A stretch of 64,000 bases of DNA from JBBQSN01 sp963825505 (GTDB lineage: Bacteria; Actinomycetota; Actinomycetes; Actinomycetales; CAWJMD01). How positions within the stretch are numbered: position 1 is the first letter of the stretch; the number at the start of each line of letters is the position of its first letter. A program made the translations under genes and the position numbers. Below, one piece after another: positions 32,979 to 41,875 of the stretch. The stretch spans positions 186,001 through 250,000 of the forward strand of contig CAWGTL010000004.1 of assembly GCA_963825505.1 (NCBI GenBank), written 5' to 3'. The notes beneath the pieces were generated by a model. It was not told the DNA's origin and ran no database searches. It worked only from the letters and a program-made list of their open reading frames with translations.

Positions 32979-34918
32979 CGGTCCTCCCCCTCGGTCGCCT
33001 GGGTCGCCGCGGTCGCTGCCGCGCCGTGGCCGCGGGAGGTCAGCTCCTCGGGGCTGAGGTACTTGCCCAGCTCGGAGTCCTCGAACAGGTCGAGCAGGTC
33101 CTCGCGGATCGCGGGCACCTCCTGGCGGGTCAGGGCGACCTGCCCCTTGGGGGCGAGGCGGCAGACCAGGTTCACGCCGCGCCAGGTGGGGTCCATCGCC
33201 GGGTGGTCCTCGCGGGTGTGGCCGCCGCGGCTCTCCGTGCGCTCGAGCGCCGCCATCGCCACGCAGCGCGAGACGAGCACCATGTTCTGCAGGTCGAGCG
33301 CGAGGTGCCAGCCCGGGTTGAACTGCCGGTGCCCCTCGACCGAGACCCGGGCCGCGCGCTCCTCGAGCTCGTCCAGCCGCTCGAGCGCCTGCCGGATCTC
33401 GCCCTCGCGGCGGATGATGCCGACCAGGTCGTTCATCGTCTGCTGCAGGTCGGTGTGCACCGTGTACGGGTTCTCGGCCTTCGCGCCGTCGGCCGGCGGG
33501 CCGAAGCAGGCGACGGCACGCCGGGTGGCCTTCGTGATGTGGTCCTCGTGCACCCGCGGCCGCTCGTCCAGCGTCCGCAGGTAGTCGGCCGCGCCGGTGC
33601 CGGCACGCCGGCCGAAGACGAGCAGGTCGGAGAGGCTGTTGCCGCCGAGCCGGTTCGACCCGTGCATGCCGCCGGCGACCTCACCGGCCGCGAACAGCCC
33701 GGGCACGGTGGCAGCCGCGGTGTCGGCGTCGACCTCGACCCCGCCCATCACGTAGTGGCAGGTGGGTCCGACCTCCATCGGCTCAGCCGTGATGTCGACG
33801 TCGGCCAGCTCCTTGAACTGGTGGTGCATCGACGGGAGCTTCTTGATGATCGTCTCGGCCGGGAGCCGGGTGGAGACGTCGAGGAAGACGCCACCGTGGG
33901 GCGACCCGCGTCCCTCCTTGACCTCGGTGTTGATCGCGCGCGCGACCTCGTCGCGCGGCAGCAGCTCGGGCGGCCGCTTGTTGTTCTCCGGGTCGTCGTA
34001 CCAGCGGTCGGCCTCCTCCTCGGACTCCGCGTACTGGGTGCGGAAGACCTCGGGGACGTGGTCGAACATGAAGCGCTTGCCCTCGGAGTTGCGCAGGACG
34101 CCGCCGTCGCCGCGCACCGACTCGGTGACGAGGATGCCCTTGACCGAGGGTGGCCAGACCATGCCGGTGGGGTGGAACTGGATGAACTCCATGTTGAGGA
34201 TGCTCGCGCCGGCGCGCAGAGCCAGCCCGAGGCCGTCGCCGGTGTACTCCCAGGAGTTGGAGGTGACCTTGAAGGACTTGCCGATGCCCCCGGTGGCGAG
34301 GATGACGGCCGGGGCGCGGAAGACGACGAACCGGCCGGACTCGCGCCAGTAGCCGACGGCGCCGCTGACCCGCTCGCCGTCGAGCAGGAGGTCGGTGATG
34401 GTCAGCTCGGCGAAGACCTTCAGCCGCGCGTCCAGGTCGCCGGTCTCGGCGAGGTCGTCCTGCTGGAGCGACACGATCTTCTGCTGGAGCGTGCGGATGA
34501 GCTCGAGACCGGTGCGGTCACCGACGTGGGCGAGACGGGGGTACTCGTGCCCGCCGAAGTTGCGCTGAGAGATACGGCCGTCGGGGGTCCGGTCGAACAG
34601 GGCGCCGTAGGTCTCCAGCTCCCAGACCCGTTGCGGTGCCTCCTGCGCGTGCAGCTCGGCCATCCGCGGGTTGTTGAGGAACTTGCCGCCGCGCATCGTG
34701 TCGCGGAAGTGGACCTGCCAGCTGTCCTTGGAGTTGACGTTGCCCATCGACGCCGCGATGCCACCTTCGGCCATGACGGTGTGCGCCTTGCCGAACAACG
34801 ACTTGCAGATGATCGCCGTGCGCAGCCCCTGCTCCCGGGCCTCGATGGCCGCCCGCAGGCCGGCGCCACCCGCACCGATCACCAGGACGTCGTAGTCGTG
34901 CTGCTCCAGGTCGCTCAC
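32975..34918 (-). CDS. sdhA: Succinate dehydrogenase/fumarate reductase flavoprotein subunit
   Basis: A 647-residue flavoprotein. The FAD-binding N-terminus has VLVIGAGGAGLRAAIEAREQ (residues 10-29). The flavin-linking region includes SKDSWQVHFRDTMRGG, and the active-site segment has FIQFHPTGM. HGSNRLGGNSLSDLLVFGRR closes the FAD site. It oxidises succinate to fumarate at the membrane. It lies 22 nt after sdhC and overlaps sdhB, so sdhCAB form one operon. Confidence 0.96.
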   Translation of the reverse strand: MSDLEQHDYDVLVIGAGGAGLRAAIEAREQGLRTAIICKSLFGKAHTVMAEGGIAASMGNVNSKDSWQVHFRDTMRGGKFLNNPRMAELHAQEAPQRVWELETYGALFDRTPDGRISQRNFGGHEYPRLAHVGDRTGLELIRTLQQKIVSLQQDDLAETGDLDARLKVFAELTITDLLLDGERVSGAVGYWRESGRFVVFRAPAVILATGGIGKSFKVTSNSWEYTGDGLGLALRAGASILNMEFIQFHPTGMVWPPSVKGILVTESVRGDGGVLRNSEGKRFMFDHVPEVFRTQYAESEEEADRWYDDPENNKRPPELLPRDEVARAINTEVKEGRGSPHGGVFLDVSTRLPAETIIKKLPSMHHQFKELADVDITAEPMEVGPTCHYVMGGVEVDADTAAATVPGLFAAGEVAGGMHGSNRLGGNSLSDLLVFGRRAGTGAADYLRTLDERPRVHEDHITKATRRAVACFGPPADGAKAENPYTVHTDLQQTMNDLVGIIRREGEIRQALERLDELEERAARVSVEGHRQFNPGWHLALDLQNMVLVSRCVAMAALERTESRGGHTREDHPAMDPTWRGVNLVCRLAPKGQVALTRQEVPAIREDLLDLFEDSELGKYLSPEELTSRGHGAAATAATQATEGEDR

Positions 34919-34940
34919 GTCGTTGCCGGGAACCCTTCCG

Positions 34941-35753
34941 CTAGTTGATGAAGCGCAGGTCGGTGATCGTGCCGCTCGCGACCATCCACACGTAGAGGTC
35001 GGTGAGCACGAGGCTCGCGAGCGTGACCCACGCGAACTGCATGTGCCGCTCGTTCAGCTTCGAGACCCACTGCCACGCCTTGTACCTCACCGGGTGCTTG
35101 CTGAAGTGCTTGAGCCGGCCGCCCACCAGGCTGCGGCAGGAGTGGCACGAGAACGTGTACAGCCACAGCAGCACGACGTTGGTGAGCAGCACGAGCGTCC
35201 CGAGGCCCATCCCGAACCCGCCGTCGCTGCCGTGGAAGGCCCGGAGGGCGTCGTAGGTGTTGAGCAGGGAGATCAGGATGGCCGCGTAGAAGAAGTAGCG
35301 GTGCAGGTTCTGGACGACGAGGGGGAACCGCGTCTCGCCGCTGTACTCCTGGTGCGGCTCGGCCACCGCGCAGGCGGGCGGCGACAGCCAGAACGACCGG
35401 TAGTACGCCTTGCGGTAGTAGTAGCAGGTCAGCCGGAACAGCAGCAGGAACGGCAGCGTCACGATCGCGAGCGGCACCAGCGGCGGGAACTCCCCGAACC
35501 AGACCCCGAGGTGCGAGGACCCCTCGACGCAGGACGCGCTCACGCAGGGCGAGGCGAACGGGGTGAGGTACTCGTACTCCGGCACGAAGTAGTGCTTCTG
35601 CGTGGCGGTACGCGCCAGGCCGTAGCCGAGCCAGAGGCTGAACAGCACGACGGTGACGAGGGGCTGGACCCAGTAGCGGTCCGTCCTCAGCGTCTTCGCG
35701 GCGATCCGGGCGCGGCCCGGGGCGCCGACCCCGGACGTCGGGGGCGCGCTCAC
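34941..35753 (-). CDS. sdhC: Succinate dehydrogenase membrane anchor subunit
   Basis: A 270-residue membrane protein with about five hydrophobic helices (WVQPLVTVVLFSLWLGYGLA; LVPLAIVTLPFLLLFRLTCY; FFYAAILISLLNTYDAL; LVLLTNVVLLWLYTFSC; FAWVTLASLVLTDLYVWMVA). His and Tyr residues near helix ends could ligate haem or quinone. It matches the single-polypeptide anchor of the mycobacterial Sdh1 type rather than the short SdhC/SdhD pair. The first start overlaps the stop of the small upstream gene. Confidence 0.88.
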   Translation of the reverse strand: MSAPPTSGVGAPGRARIAAKTLRTDRYWVQPLVTVVLFSLWLGYGLARTATQKHYFVPEYEYLTPFASPCVSASCVEGSSHLGVWFGEFPPLVPLAIVTLPFLLLFRLTCYYYRKAYYRSFWLSPPACAVAEPHQEYSGETRFPLVVQNLHRYFFYAAILISLLNTYDALRAFHGSDGGFGMGLGTLVLLTNVVLLWLYTFSCHSCRSLVGGRLKHFSKHPVRYKAWQWVSKLNERHMQFAWVTLASLVLTDLYVWMVASGTITDLRFIN

Positions 35754-36028
35754 CCGCGGCCCTGGGCGCCGAGGCCCTCGTCGTCGGCCTCGGCCCAGAA
35801 GTCGTCGGCGTAGTCGTCGTCGGGGATGTAGACCACCTCGGCCGGGCCGCCGGGGGTGCGCGGCGACGCGCTCGCGAGCAGGTTCAGGTCGGCCGCCAGG
35901 CGCGCGACGTCGTCCTTGAGCCGGTGGATGTCGACGGTCTCGCCGTACTGGGCCGCCAGACCCTGCACGGTGCGTCGCATGTCCGCGACCAGGCTGCGGG
36001 CATGGCCGATGCCCTCCGCGGCGCTCAT
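35750..36028 (-). CDS. Small acidic hypothetical protein, first gene of the sdh cluster
   Basis: A 92-residue protein: an N-terminal amphipathic helix (HARSLVADMRRTVQGLAAQY), a second helix IHRLKDDVARLAADLNLLAS and an acidic tail YIPDDDYADDFWAEADDEGL. No known domain. Its stop overlaps the sdhC start (GTGA-type), so translation is coupled to sdhC. The ATG at 36028 is preferred; GTG at 36073 has its ribosome site too close. A role in Sdh assembly or regulation is possible only from context. Confidence 0.7.
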   Translation of the reverse strand: MSAAEGIGHARSLVADMRRTVQGLAAQYGETVDIHRLKDDVARLAADLNLLASASPRTPGGPAEVVYIPDDDYADDFWAEADDEGLGAQGRG

Positions 36029-36196
36029 CGTGCCGGCCGTCCGGACGTCGGGGTCCGTCCCACGTGCGATCACCTCCGTGGCCCGCGCCGTCGCGGGTCC
36101 CTGCGCCGAAGTCTGTCGAGGCGGGACAGCCAGGGCAAGGGCGACACCCGGGCTTCCGTAACGCTTGGTGGACGGAGGGGAGAGCACCATGACCGG

Positions 36197-37432
36197 ATGA
36201 GCGCGCGGACCGGCCGGCGGCTGGCGTGGGTGGCGTTCGCCGTCTTCGCGGTCGTGTACGCCGCCGGCCTCGTCCTGGGCGTGCGCAATCTCGGCGTCGA
36301 CCGTCCTGGGATCGAGACGATCGACCCGCTCGTGCTGACGTACCTGGTCTTCGCGCTGGTCGGTGCCCCCGTGGCGGCCCGGGACCCCCGCAACCCGGTC
36401 GGCTGGCTGCTGCTCGGGGTGGCGCACTCCTGGGCCTGGTTCCTGCTGCTGTCCGAGTACGGCGTGCACGGGCTGGTCAGCCACCCCGGCTCGTTGCCCG
36501 CACCCGAGCTCGCTCTCGCGATCAACACCGTGACCTGGGTGCCGGCCGTCGGGCTGATGGGCACCTTCCTGCTCCTGCTCTTCCCGGACGGCCACCTGCC
36601 CTCGAGGCGCTGGCGGCCGGTCGCGTGGGCGTCGGGGGTGGCTCTGGTGCTGCTCGTGCCCACGGGGATCCTGTCGCCCGGCGGGCTGGACGACGCCGGG
36701 ATGCCCGACGTGGAGAACCCCTGGGGCGTGCCGGCGCTCGCGGGGGTGGTGGACGGCGTCGGGTACGGCGCGGTGGTCCTGCTGCTCGCGTCGGTCCTGG
36801 CGTCCGCGGCCAGCGAGGTGGTGCGGTTCCGGCGCTCGCGGGGCCTCGAGCGGCTGCAGCTCAAGTGGCTGGCCGCCGGGTCGGGCCTCACCGCGATCTC
36901 CTACGTCTCGCTGATGGTGCTGTCGATCACCGGCTGGCTCGACGAGGTCTGGCTGGACCGCCTGGGTGTGCTCGCGCTCGGGTCGTTCGCGCTCATCCCG
37001 CTGTCGATCGGGTACGCGATGCTGCGGCACCGGCTGTACGGGATCGACGTCATCATCAGGACGGCGCTGGTCTACGGCGCGATGACCGCGGCGCTCACCG
37101 TGGTCTACGTCAGCGGGGTGCTGGTCACCGGGGTCCTGGTGCGTGCGGTCGGTGGCCGCGCCGACGGGCTGTCGGTCGCGGTGTCGACGCTCGCCGTCGC
37201 CGGCCTGTTCGGGCCGTTGCGCCGGCGCCTGCAGACCCTGGTGGACAAGCGCTTCTACCGCAGCCGGTACGACGCCCGCGGGACGCTGGACGCGTTCGCC
37301 GGCACCGTCCGGCACGAGCTCGACGTCGCGGCCCTGCAGTCGGAGCTCGTGGCGGTCGTGGACACCGCGCTGCGCCCGACCTCGCTGTCGGTCTGGTTGC
37401 GGCCGGCTCCCCAGGCTCCCTCGCTTCGCTGA
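36197..37432 (+). CDS. Multi-pass membrane protein resembling sensor kinase N-termini
   Basis: A 411-residue protein with about eight to ten hydrophobic helices, then FGPLRRRLQTLVDKRFYRSR and DARGTLDAFAGTVRHELDVA, ending TSLSVWLRPAPQ. This tail is the linker commonly found before the kinase domain in actinobacterial membrane sensor kinases, but here the protein stops before any HisKA or HATPase domain. It may be a kinase-less sensor. The ATG at 36197 shares an overlap with a 3-codon frame ATG-ACC-GGA-TGA that begins 8 nt upstream and has the better ribosome site. It is convergent with argH. Confidence 0.72.
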   Translation: MSARTGRRLAWVAFAVFAVVYAAGLVLGVRNLGVDRPGIETIDPLVLTYLVFALVGAPVAARDPRNPVGWLLLGVAHSWAWFLLLSEYGVHGLVSHPGSLPAPELALAINTVTWVPAVGLMGTFLLLLFPDGHLPSRRWRPVAWASGVALVLLVPTGILSPGGLDDAGMPDVENPWGVPALAGVVDGVGYGAVVLLLASVLASAASEVVRFRRSRGLERLQLKWLAAGSGLTAISYVSLMVLSITGWLDEVWLDRLGVLALGSFALIPLSIGYAMLRHRLYGIDVIIRTALVYGAMTAALTVVYVSGVLVTGVLVRAVGGRADGLSVAVSTLAVAGLFGPLRRRLQTLVDKRFYRSRYDARGTLDAFAGTVRHELDVAALQSELVAVVDTALRPTSLSVWLRPAPQAPSLR

Positions 37433-37454
37433 CGGCCGTCCGCACCGGTTCGGG

Positions 37455-38873
37455 TCAGCCGGCCCAGAGGCGCGCGGCGGCGAGCGCGGCACGCGCCTGC
37501 TCGAGCTGCTCGGCCACGCGGACCGGTGCGGTGCCGCCGACGCCGTCACGGCTGGCGAGCGACCCCTCGACGGTGAGCACCTCGCGGACGCCGGGCGTCA
37601 GCGCCGGGTGGATGGCGGCGAGGTCGTCGTCGGTGAGGTCCCACAGCTCGACGCCGCGCTCCTCGCAGGCCCGGACGCAGGCGCCGGCGAGCTCGTGCGC
37701 GACCCGGAACGGGGTGCCCTGGCGGACGAGCCACTCGGCGACGTCGGTGGCGAGCGCGAAGCCCTGCGGCGCGAGCTCGGCCATCCGGTCGGTGCGGAAG
37801 GTGAGCGTCGCGACCATCCCGGCCACGGCCGGGAGCAGCACCTCGAGGGTGTCGACGGCGTCGAAGACGGGTTCCTTGTCCTCCTGCAGGTCGCGGTTGT
37901 ACGCGAGCGGGAGGCCCTTGAGGGTCGCGAGCAGTCCGGTGAGGTCGCCGATCAACCGGCCGGCCTTGCCGCGCGCCAGCTCGGCGACGTCGGGGTTCTT
38001 CTTCTGCGGCATGATCGACGACCCCGTGGAGTAGGCGTCGTCGAGGGTGACGAAGGAGAACTCCTTGGTGGCCCAGACGATCACCTCCTCGCTGATCCGC
38101 GACAGGTCGACCCCGACCATCGCCGCGACGAAGGCGAACTCGGCGACGACGTCGCGCGCGGCCGTGCCGTCGATCGAGTTCTCGACCGGCCGGTCGAACC
38201 CGAGGTCGGCGGCGACAGCCGCCGGGTCGAGGCCGAGCGAGGACCCGGCGAGGGCGCCGGACCCGTAGGGGGAGACCGCCGCGCGCGCGTCCCAGTCGCG
38301 CAGCCGGTCGACGTCACGCAGCAGCGGCCAGGCGTGCGCGAGCAGGTGGTGGGCCAGCAGCACCGGCTGGGCGTGCTGCAGGTGGGTGCGCCCCGGCATC
38401 GGGGCACCAGGGTGCGCCGACGCCTGGTCGACGAGCGCCTGGACGACGTCGAGCACTCCCCCGGCGACACGACGGGCGTTCTCGCGCAGGTACATCCGCA
38501 CCAGCGTGGCGATCTGGTCGTTGCGCGACCGTCCGGCGCGCAGACGCCCGCCGAGGTCGTCGCCTGCGCGCTCCAGCAGGCCCCGCTCGAGCGCGCCGTG
38601 CACGTCCTCGTCGGTGTCGGCGGCGACGAAGGCGCCCGACGCGACGTCGGCGTCGAGCCGGTCCAGCGCGTCGAGCATGCCGGCGAGGGCGTCGTCGTCG
38701 AGCAGGCCGGCGGCGTGCAGGACGCGGGCGTGGGCCCGGGAGCCCTCGATGTCGTGGCGGGCCAGCCGCCAGTCGAAGTGGGTGCTCTTCGACAACGCGG
38801 CGAGCGCGTCGGCGGGACCGCCGCTGAACCGGCCGCCCCAGAGCGCGCCGGACGGGGTGGCGCCGGACGCCAT
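37455..38873 (-). CDS. argH: Argininosuccinate lyase
   Basis: A 472-residue enzyme of the fumarase/aspartase superfamily that releases arginine and fumarate. The family signature GSSIMPQKKNPDVAELARGK is present, as are THLQHAQPVLLAHHLLAHAW and LRAGRSRNDQ. The ATG overlaps the argG stop by 1 nt (ATG at 38871-38873, TGA at 38873-38875). It is the last gene of the arg operon. Confidence 0.97.
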   Translation of the reverse strand: MASGATPSGALWGGRFSGGPADALAALSKSTHFDWRLARHDIEGSRAHARVLHAAGLLDDDALAGMLDALDRLDADVASGAFVAADTDEDVHGALERGLLERAGDDLGGRLRAGRSRNDQIATLVRMYLRENARRVAGGVLDVVQALVDQASAHPGAPMPGRTHLQHAQPVLLAHHLLAHAWPLLRDVDRLRDWDARAAVSPYGSGALAGSSLGLDPAAVAADLGFDRPVENSIDGTAARDVVAEFAFVAAMVGVDLSRISEEVIVWATKEFSFVTLDDAYSTGSSIMPQKKNPDVAELARGKAGRLIGDLTGLLATLKGLPLAYNRDLQEDKEPVFDAVDTLEVLLPAVAGMVATLTFRTDRMAELAPQGFALATDVAEWLVRQGTPFRVAHELAGACVRACEERGVELWDLTDDDLAAIHPALTPGVREVLTVEGSLASRDGVGGTAPVRVAEQLEQARAALAAARLWAG

Positions 38874-40304
38874 CAGTCGGTCCCGACTTCCATCGCCGCG
38901 TTCTCGAGGGCGAGCTCCTCGTCACCGAGGACGGCCGGGTTCGCCGTGATCCGGTCCGCCCCGCCGGCCGGCAACGCGCCGAAGAGGGTGCCGTTCTCGA
39001 CCAGCACCTGTCCCTGGTCGAGCGGCTGGTCGGCGTAGAGCTCGAGCAGCGCCCGGGAGTCTGCGATGTCGAGGTTGCGCATCGTCAGCTGCCCGATCCG
39101 GTCGGACGGCCCGAACGCGGCGTTCTCGGTGCGCTCCATCGACAGCTTGTCCGGGTGGTAGGAGAGCGCGGGGCCCTCGGTGCGCAGCACCGTGTAGTCC
39201 TCGCCCCGCCGCAGCCGCAGCGTCACCTCGCCGGTGACGACGGAGGCGATCCAGCGCTGGATCGACTCCTGCAGCATCAAGCGACTGCGGGTCGAGCCAA
39301 CGCCCCTCGTAGAGAAGGCGTCCGAGCCGGCGTCCCTGCGCGTGGTAGGTGGCGATGGTGTCCTCGTTGTGCACCGCGTTGAGCAGCCGCTCGTAGCAGG
39401 CCCACAGCAGGGCCATCCCCGGCGCCTCGTAGACGCCGCGCGACTTGGCCTCGATGATCCGGTTCTCGATCTGGTCGCTCATGCCGAGCCCGTGCCGGCC
39501 GCCGACGGTGTTGGCCTCGTGCACCAGCGCGACCGGGTCGGTGAAGGTGGTGCCGTTGATGGCGACCGGGCGCCCGCGCTCGAACCGGACGGTGACGTCC
39601 TCGGTCTCGATGTCGACCTCGGGGTCCCAGAACCGCACGCCCATGATCGGCTGGACGATCTCGAGCGAGACGTCGAGGTGCTCGAGCGTCTTCGCCTCGT
39701 GCGTCGCACCCCAGAGGTTGGCGTCGGTGGAGTACGCCTTCTCGGCGCTGTCGCGGTAGGGCAGGTCGTGCTGGGTGAGCCACTGGCTCATCTCGGCCCG
39801 GCCACCGAGCTCGGCGACGAAGTCGCGGTCGAGCCACGGCTTGTAGATCCGCAGCGACGGGTTGGCGAGCAGCCCGTAGCGGTAGAAGCGCTCGATGTCG
39901 TTGCCCTTGAAGGTCGAGCCGTCACCCCAGATGTCGACGCCGTCCTCGTGCATCGCGCGCACCAGGAGGGTTCCCGTCACCGCGCGCCCGAGCGGCGTGG
40001 TGTTGAAGTAGACGCGACCGCCGGACCGGATGTGGAAGGCGCCGCAGGCCATGGCGGCGAGCCCGGCCTCGACGAGGGCCTGCTTGCAGTCGACCAGCCG
40101 GGCCAGCTCTGCGCCGTACTCGGTGGCGCGACCGGGGACCGACGCGATGTCGGGCTCGTCGTACTGGCCGATGTCGGCCGTGTACGTGCAGGGCACCGCG
40201 CCCTTCTCGCGCATCCACGCGACGGCGACCGAGGTGTCGAGACCGCCGGAGAAGGCGATCCCCACGCGCTCGCCGGTCGGCAACGACGTCAGGACCTTGC
40301 TCAC
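38873..40304 (-). pseudogene. argG: Argininosuccinate synthase, frameshifted
   Basis: The N-terminal 340 residues read MSKVLTSLPTGERVGIAFSG (ATP pyrophosphatase loop GLDTS), with YTADIGQYDEPDI and the citrulline/aspartate-site segments intact. At 39279-39280 the frame breaks: removing one base turns the TCGCTTGATGCTG string into the expected continuation and the C-terminal LQESIQRWIASVVTGEVTLR to AMEVGTD in full length. Corrected length is about 476 residues, the longer class of argG. It condenses citrulline with aspartate. Since argH follows, function is probably intact in the organism. Confidence 0.9.
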
Positions 40305-40362
40305 GGCTCGTGCCTCGCCGTGGCAGGTGCACTGTGCCGTCTGGTTCGCTCGCTTCGCTCGT

Positions 40363-40903
40363 TCACGGGAGCTCCTTCACGTGGTGGGTGGGGCGGTCGC
40401 CGTCCCGGCCGGAGGCCAGGGCGAGGAAGCGGTCGGCGAGAGGTCGCGCCCCCGGCGGGTTCGCGCCCGATGACCAGGACGGTGTCGTCTCCCGCGATCG
40501 TGCCGAGCACGCTGGGGAGGACGGACTGGTCGACGGCCGAGGCGAGGAACTGGGCCGCGCCAGGAGGCGTGCGCAGGACGACGAGGTTGGCGCTCGACTC
40601 GGCACTGACCAGGAGCTCCTCGCACAGCCGGGCCAGCCGCGCGTCGAGGTGCTCCGGCGCCATCGCCGGGTGCGGCGTGCGGTCGCCGCCGAACGAGGGC
40701 ACCGCGTAGACCAGCCCGTGGTCGGCGGACCGGACCTTGCTCGCGCCGAGCTCGACGAGGTCGCGCGAGAGCGTGGCCTGGGTGACCGCGACGCCCTCGG
40801 CGGCCAGCAGGGTGGCCAGCTCCGGCTGGGAGCGCACGGCGTGGTGGCCGAGCAGCTCGACGATGCGGGCGTGCCGGGCGGTCTTCGTGGCGGGGGCCGT
40901 CAC
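40363..40903 (-). pseudogene. argR: Arginine repressor ArgR, frameshifted near the C-terminus
   Basis: The N-terminal winged helix (RHARIVELLGHHAVRSQPEL, SRDLVELGASKV) and the C-terminal hexamerisation/arginine-binding domain (PPGAAQFLASAVDQ, GTIAGDDTVLVIGRE) are clear. The run of five Cs at 40449-40453 contains one base too many; removing it continues REPAGARPLADRFLALASG and the stop at 40363. Uncorrected, the frame runs into argG. GTG start overlaps the argF stop. It should bind the operator before argC. Confidence 0.9.
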
Positions 40904-41875
40904 TCGGTGCCCCTCGACCTGGCGAGCAACCACACCAGCAGCGCCTTCTGGGCGTGCAGGCGGTTCTCCGCCTCGTCCCACACGACCGAGTGCGGGCCGT
41001 CGATGACGTCGGCCGAGATCTCCAGCCCGCGGTACGCCGGCAGGCAGTGCAGCACGATCACGTCGTCGGCGGCGCGGGCCAGGCACGCGGCGTCGACGGC
41101 GTACGGCGCGAACGGGCTCGCGGTGCCCGAGCGGGAGTCCTTCTCGAGCTCGTGCCCCATCGACACCCAGGTGTCGGTGGCCAGCACGTCGGCTCCACGG
41201 GCACCTGCCACCGGGTCGTCCGTGACGAGCACCGAGCCACCGGTGGTCGCCGCGACCCGCGCGGCATCGGCGACGAACGCCGGGTCCGGCTGGTGGGTGG
41301 AGGGAGTGACGACCCGGACGTGCATGCCGGCCGTCGCGCCGCCCAGCAGGTAGGAGTGCGCCATGTTGTTGGCGCCGTCGCCGAGGTAGGCGAGCGTGAG
41401 TCCCGCCGTGGCGCCCTTGTGCTCCACCACGGTCTGGAGGTCGGCGAGGATCTGGCACGGGTGGAACTCGTCGGTGAGCGCGTTGACGACCGGAACCCGG
41501 CTGGCCGCGGCCATCTCCTCGCATCCGGGCCTGGGCGAAGGTCCGCCACACGATCGCCTGCACCTGGCGGTCGAGCACCCGTGCGGTGTCGGCGACCGGC
41601 TCCCCGCGGCCCATCTGGGTGCCGAGGGCGTCGATCACCAGCGGGTACCCGCCGAGCTCGGCGACACCCACGCTGAACGAGACCCGGGTGCGGGTGGACG
41701 GCTTGTCGAAGAGCACCGCCACGGCCTGGGGCCCTTCGAGCGGGCGCTCGGCGAAGCGGTCGGCCTTGAGCCGTGCGGCCAGGGCCAGCACCTCGGCCTG
41801 CTCGGCGGGCGAGAGGTCGTCGTCGCGCAGGAAGTGGCGGGGGCCGGTCGTGGTCGCGGTGCCGTCGGTGCTCAT
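40900..41875 (-). pseudogene. argF: Ornithine carbamoyltransferase, frameshifted
   Basis: The carbamoyl-phosphate motif STRTRVSF (in LFDKPSTRTRVSFSVG) and GTQMGRGEPVADTARVLDRQ are in the first frame. A +1 at about 41521-41522 then shifts into the frame holding AAASRVPVVNALTDEFHPCQ, the ornithine-site HCLPAYRGLEI and the C-terminus. Corrected length is about 325 codons. It makes citrulline from ornithine. The ATG overlaps the argD stop by 4 nt. Confidence 0.9.
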
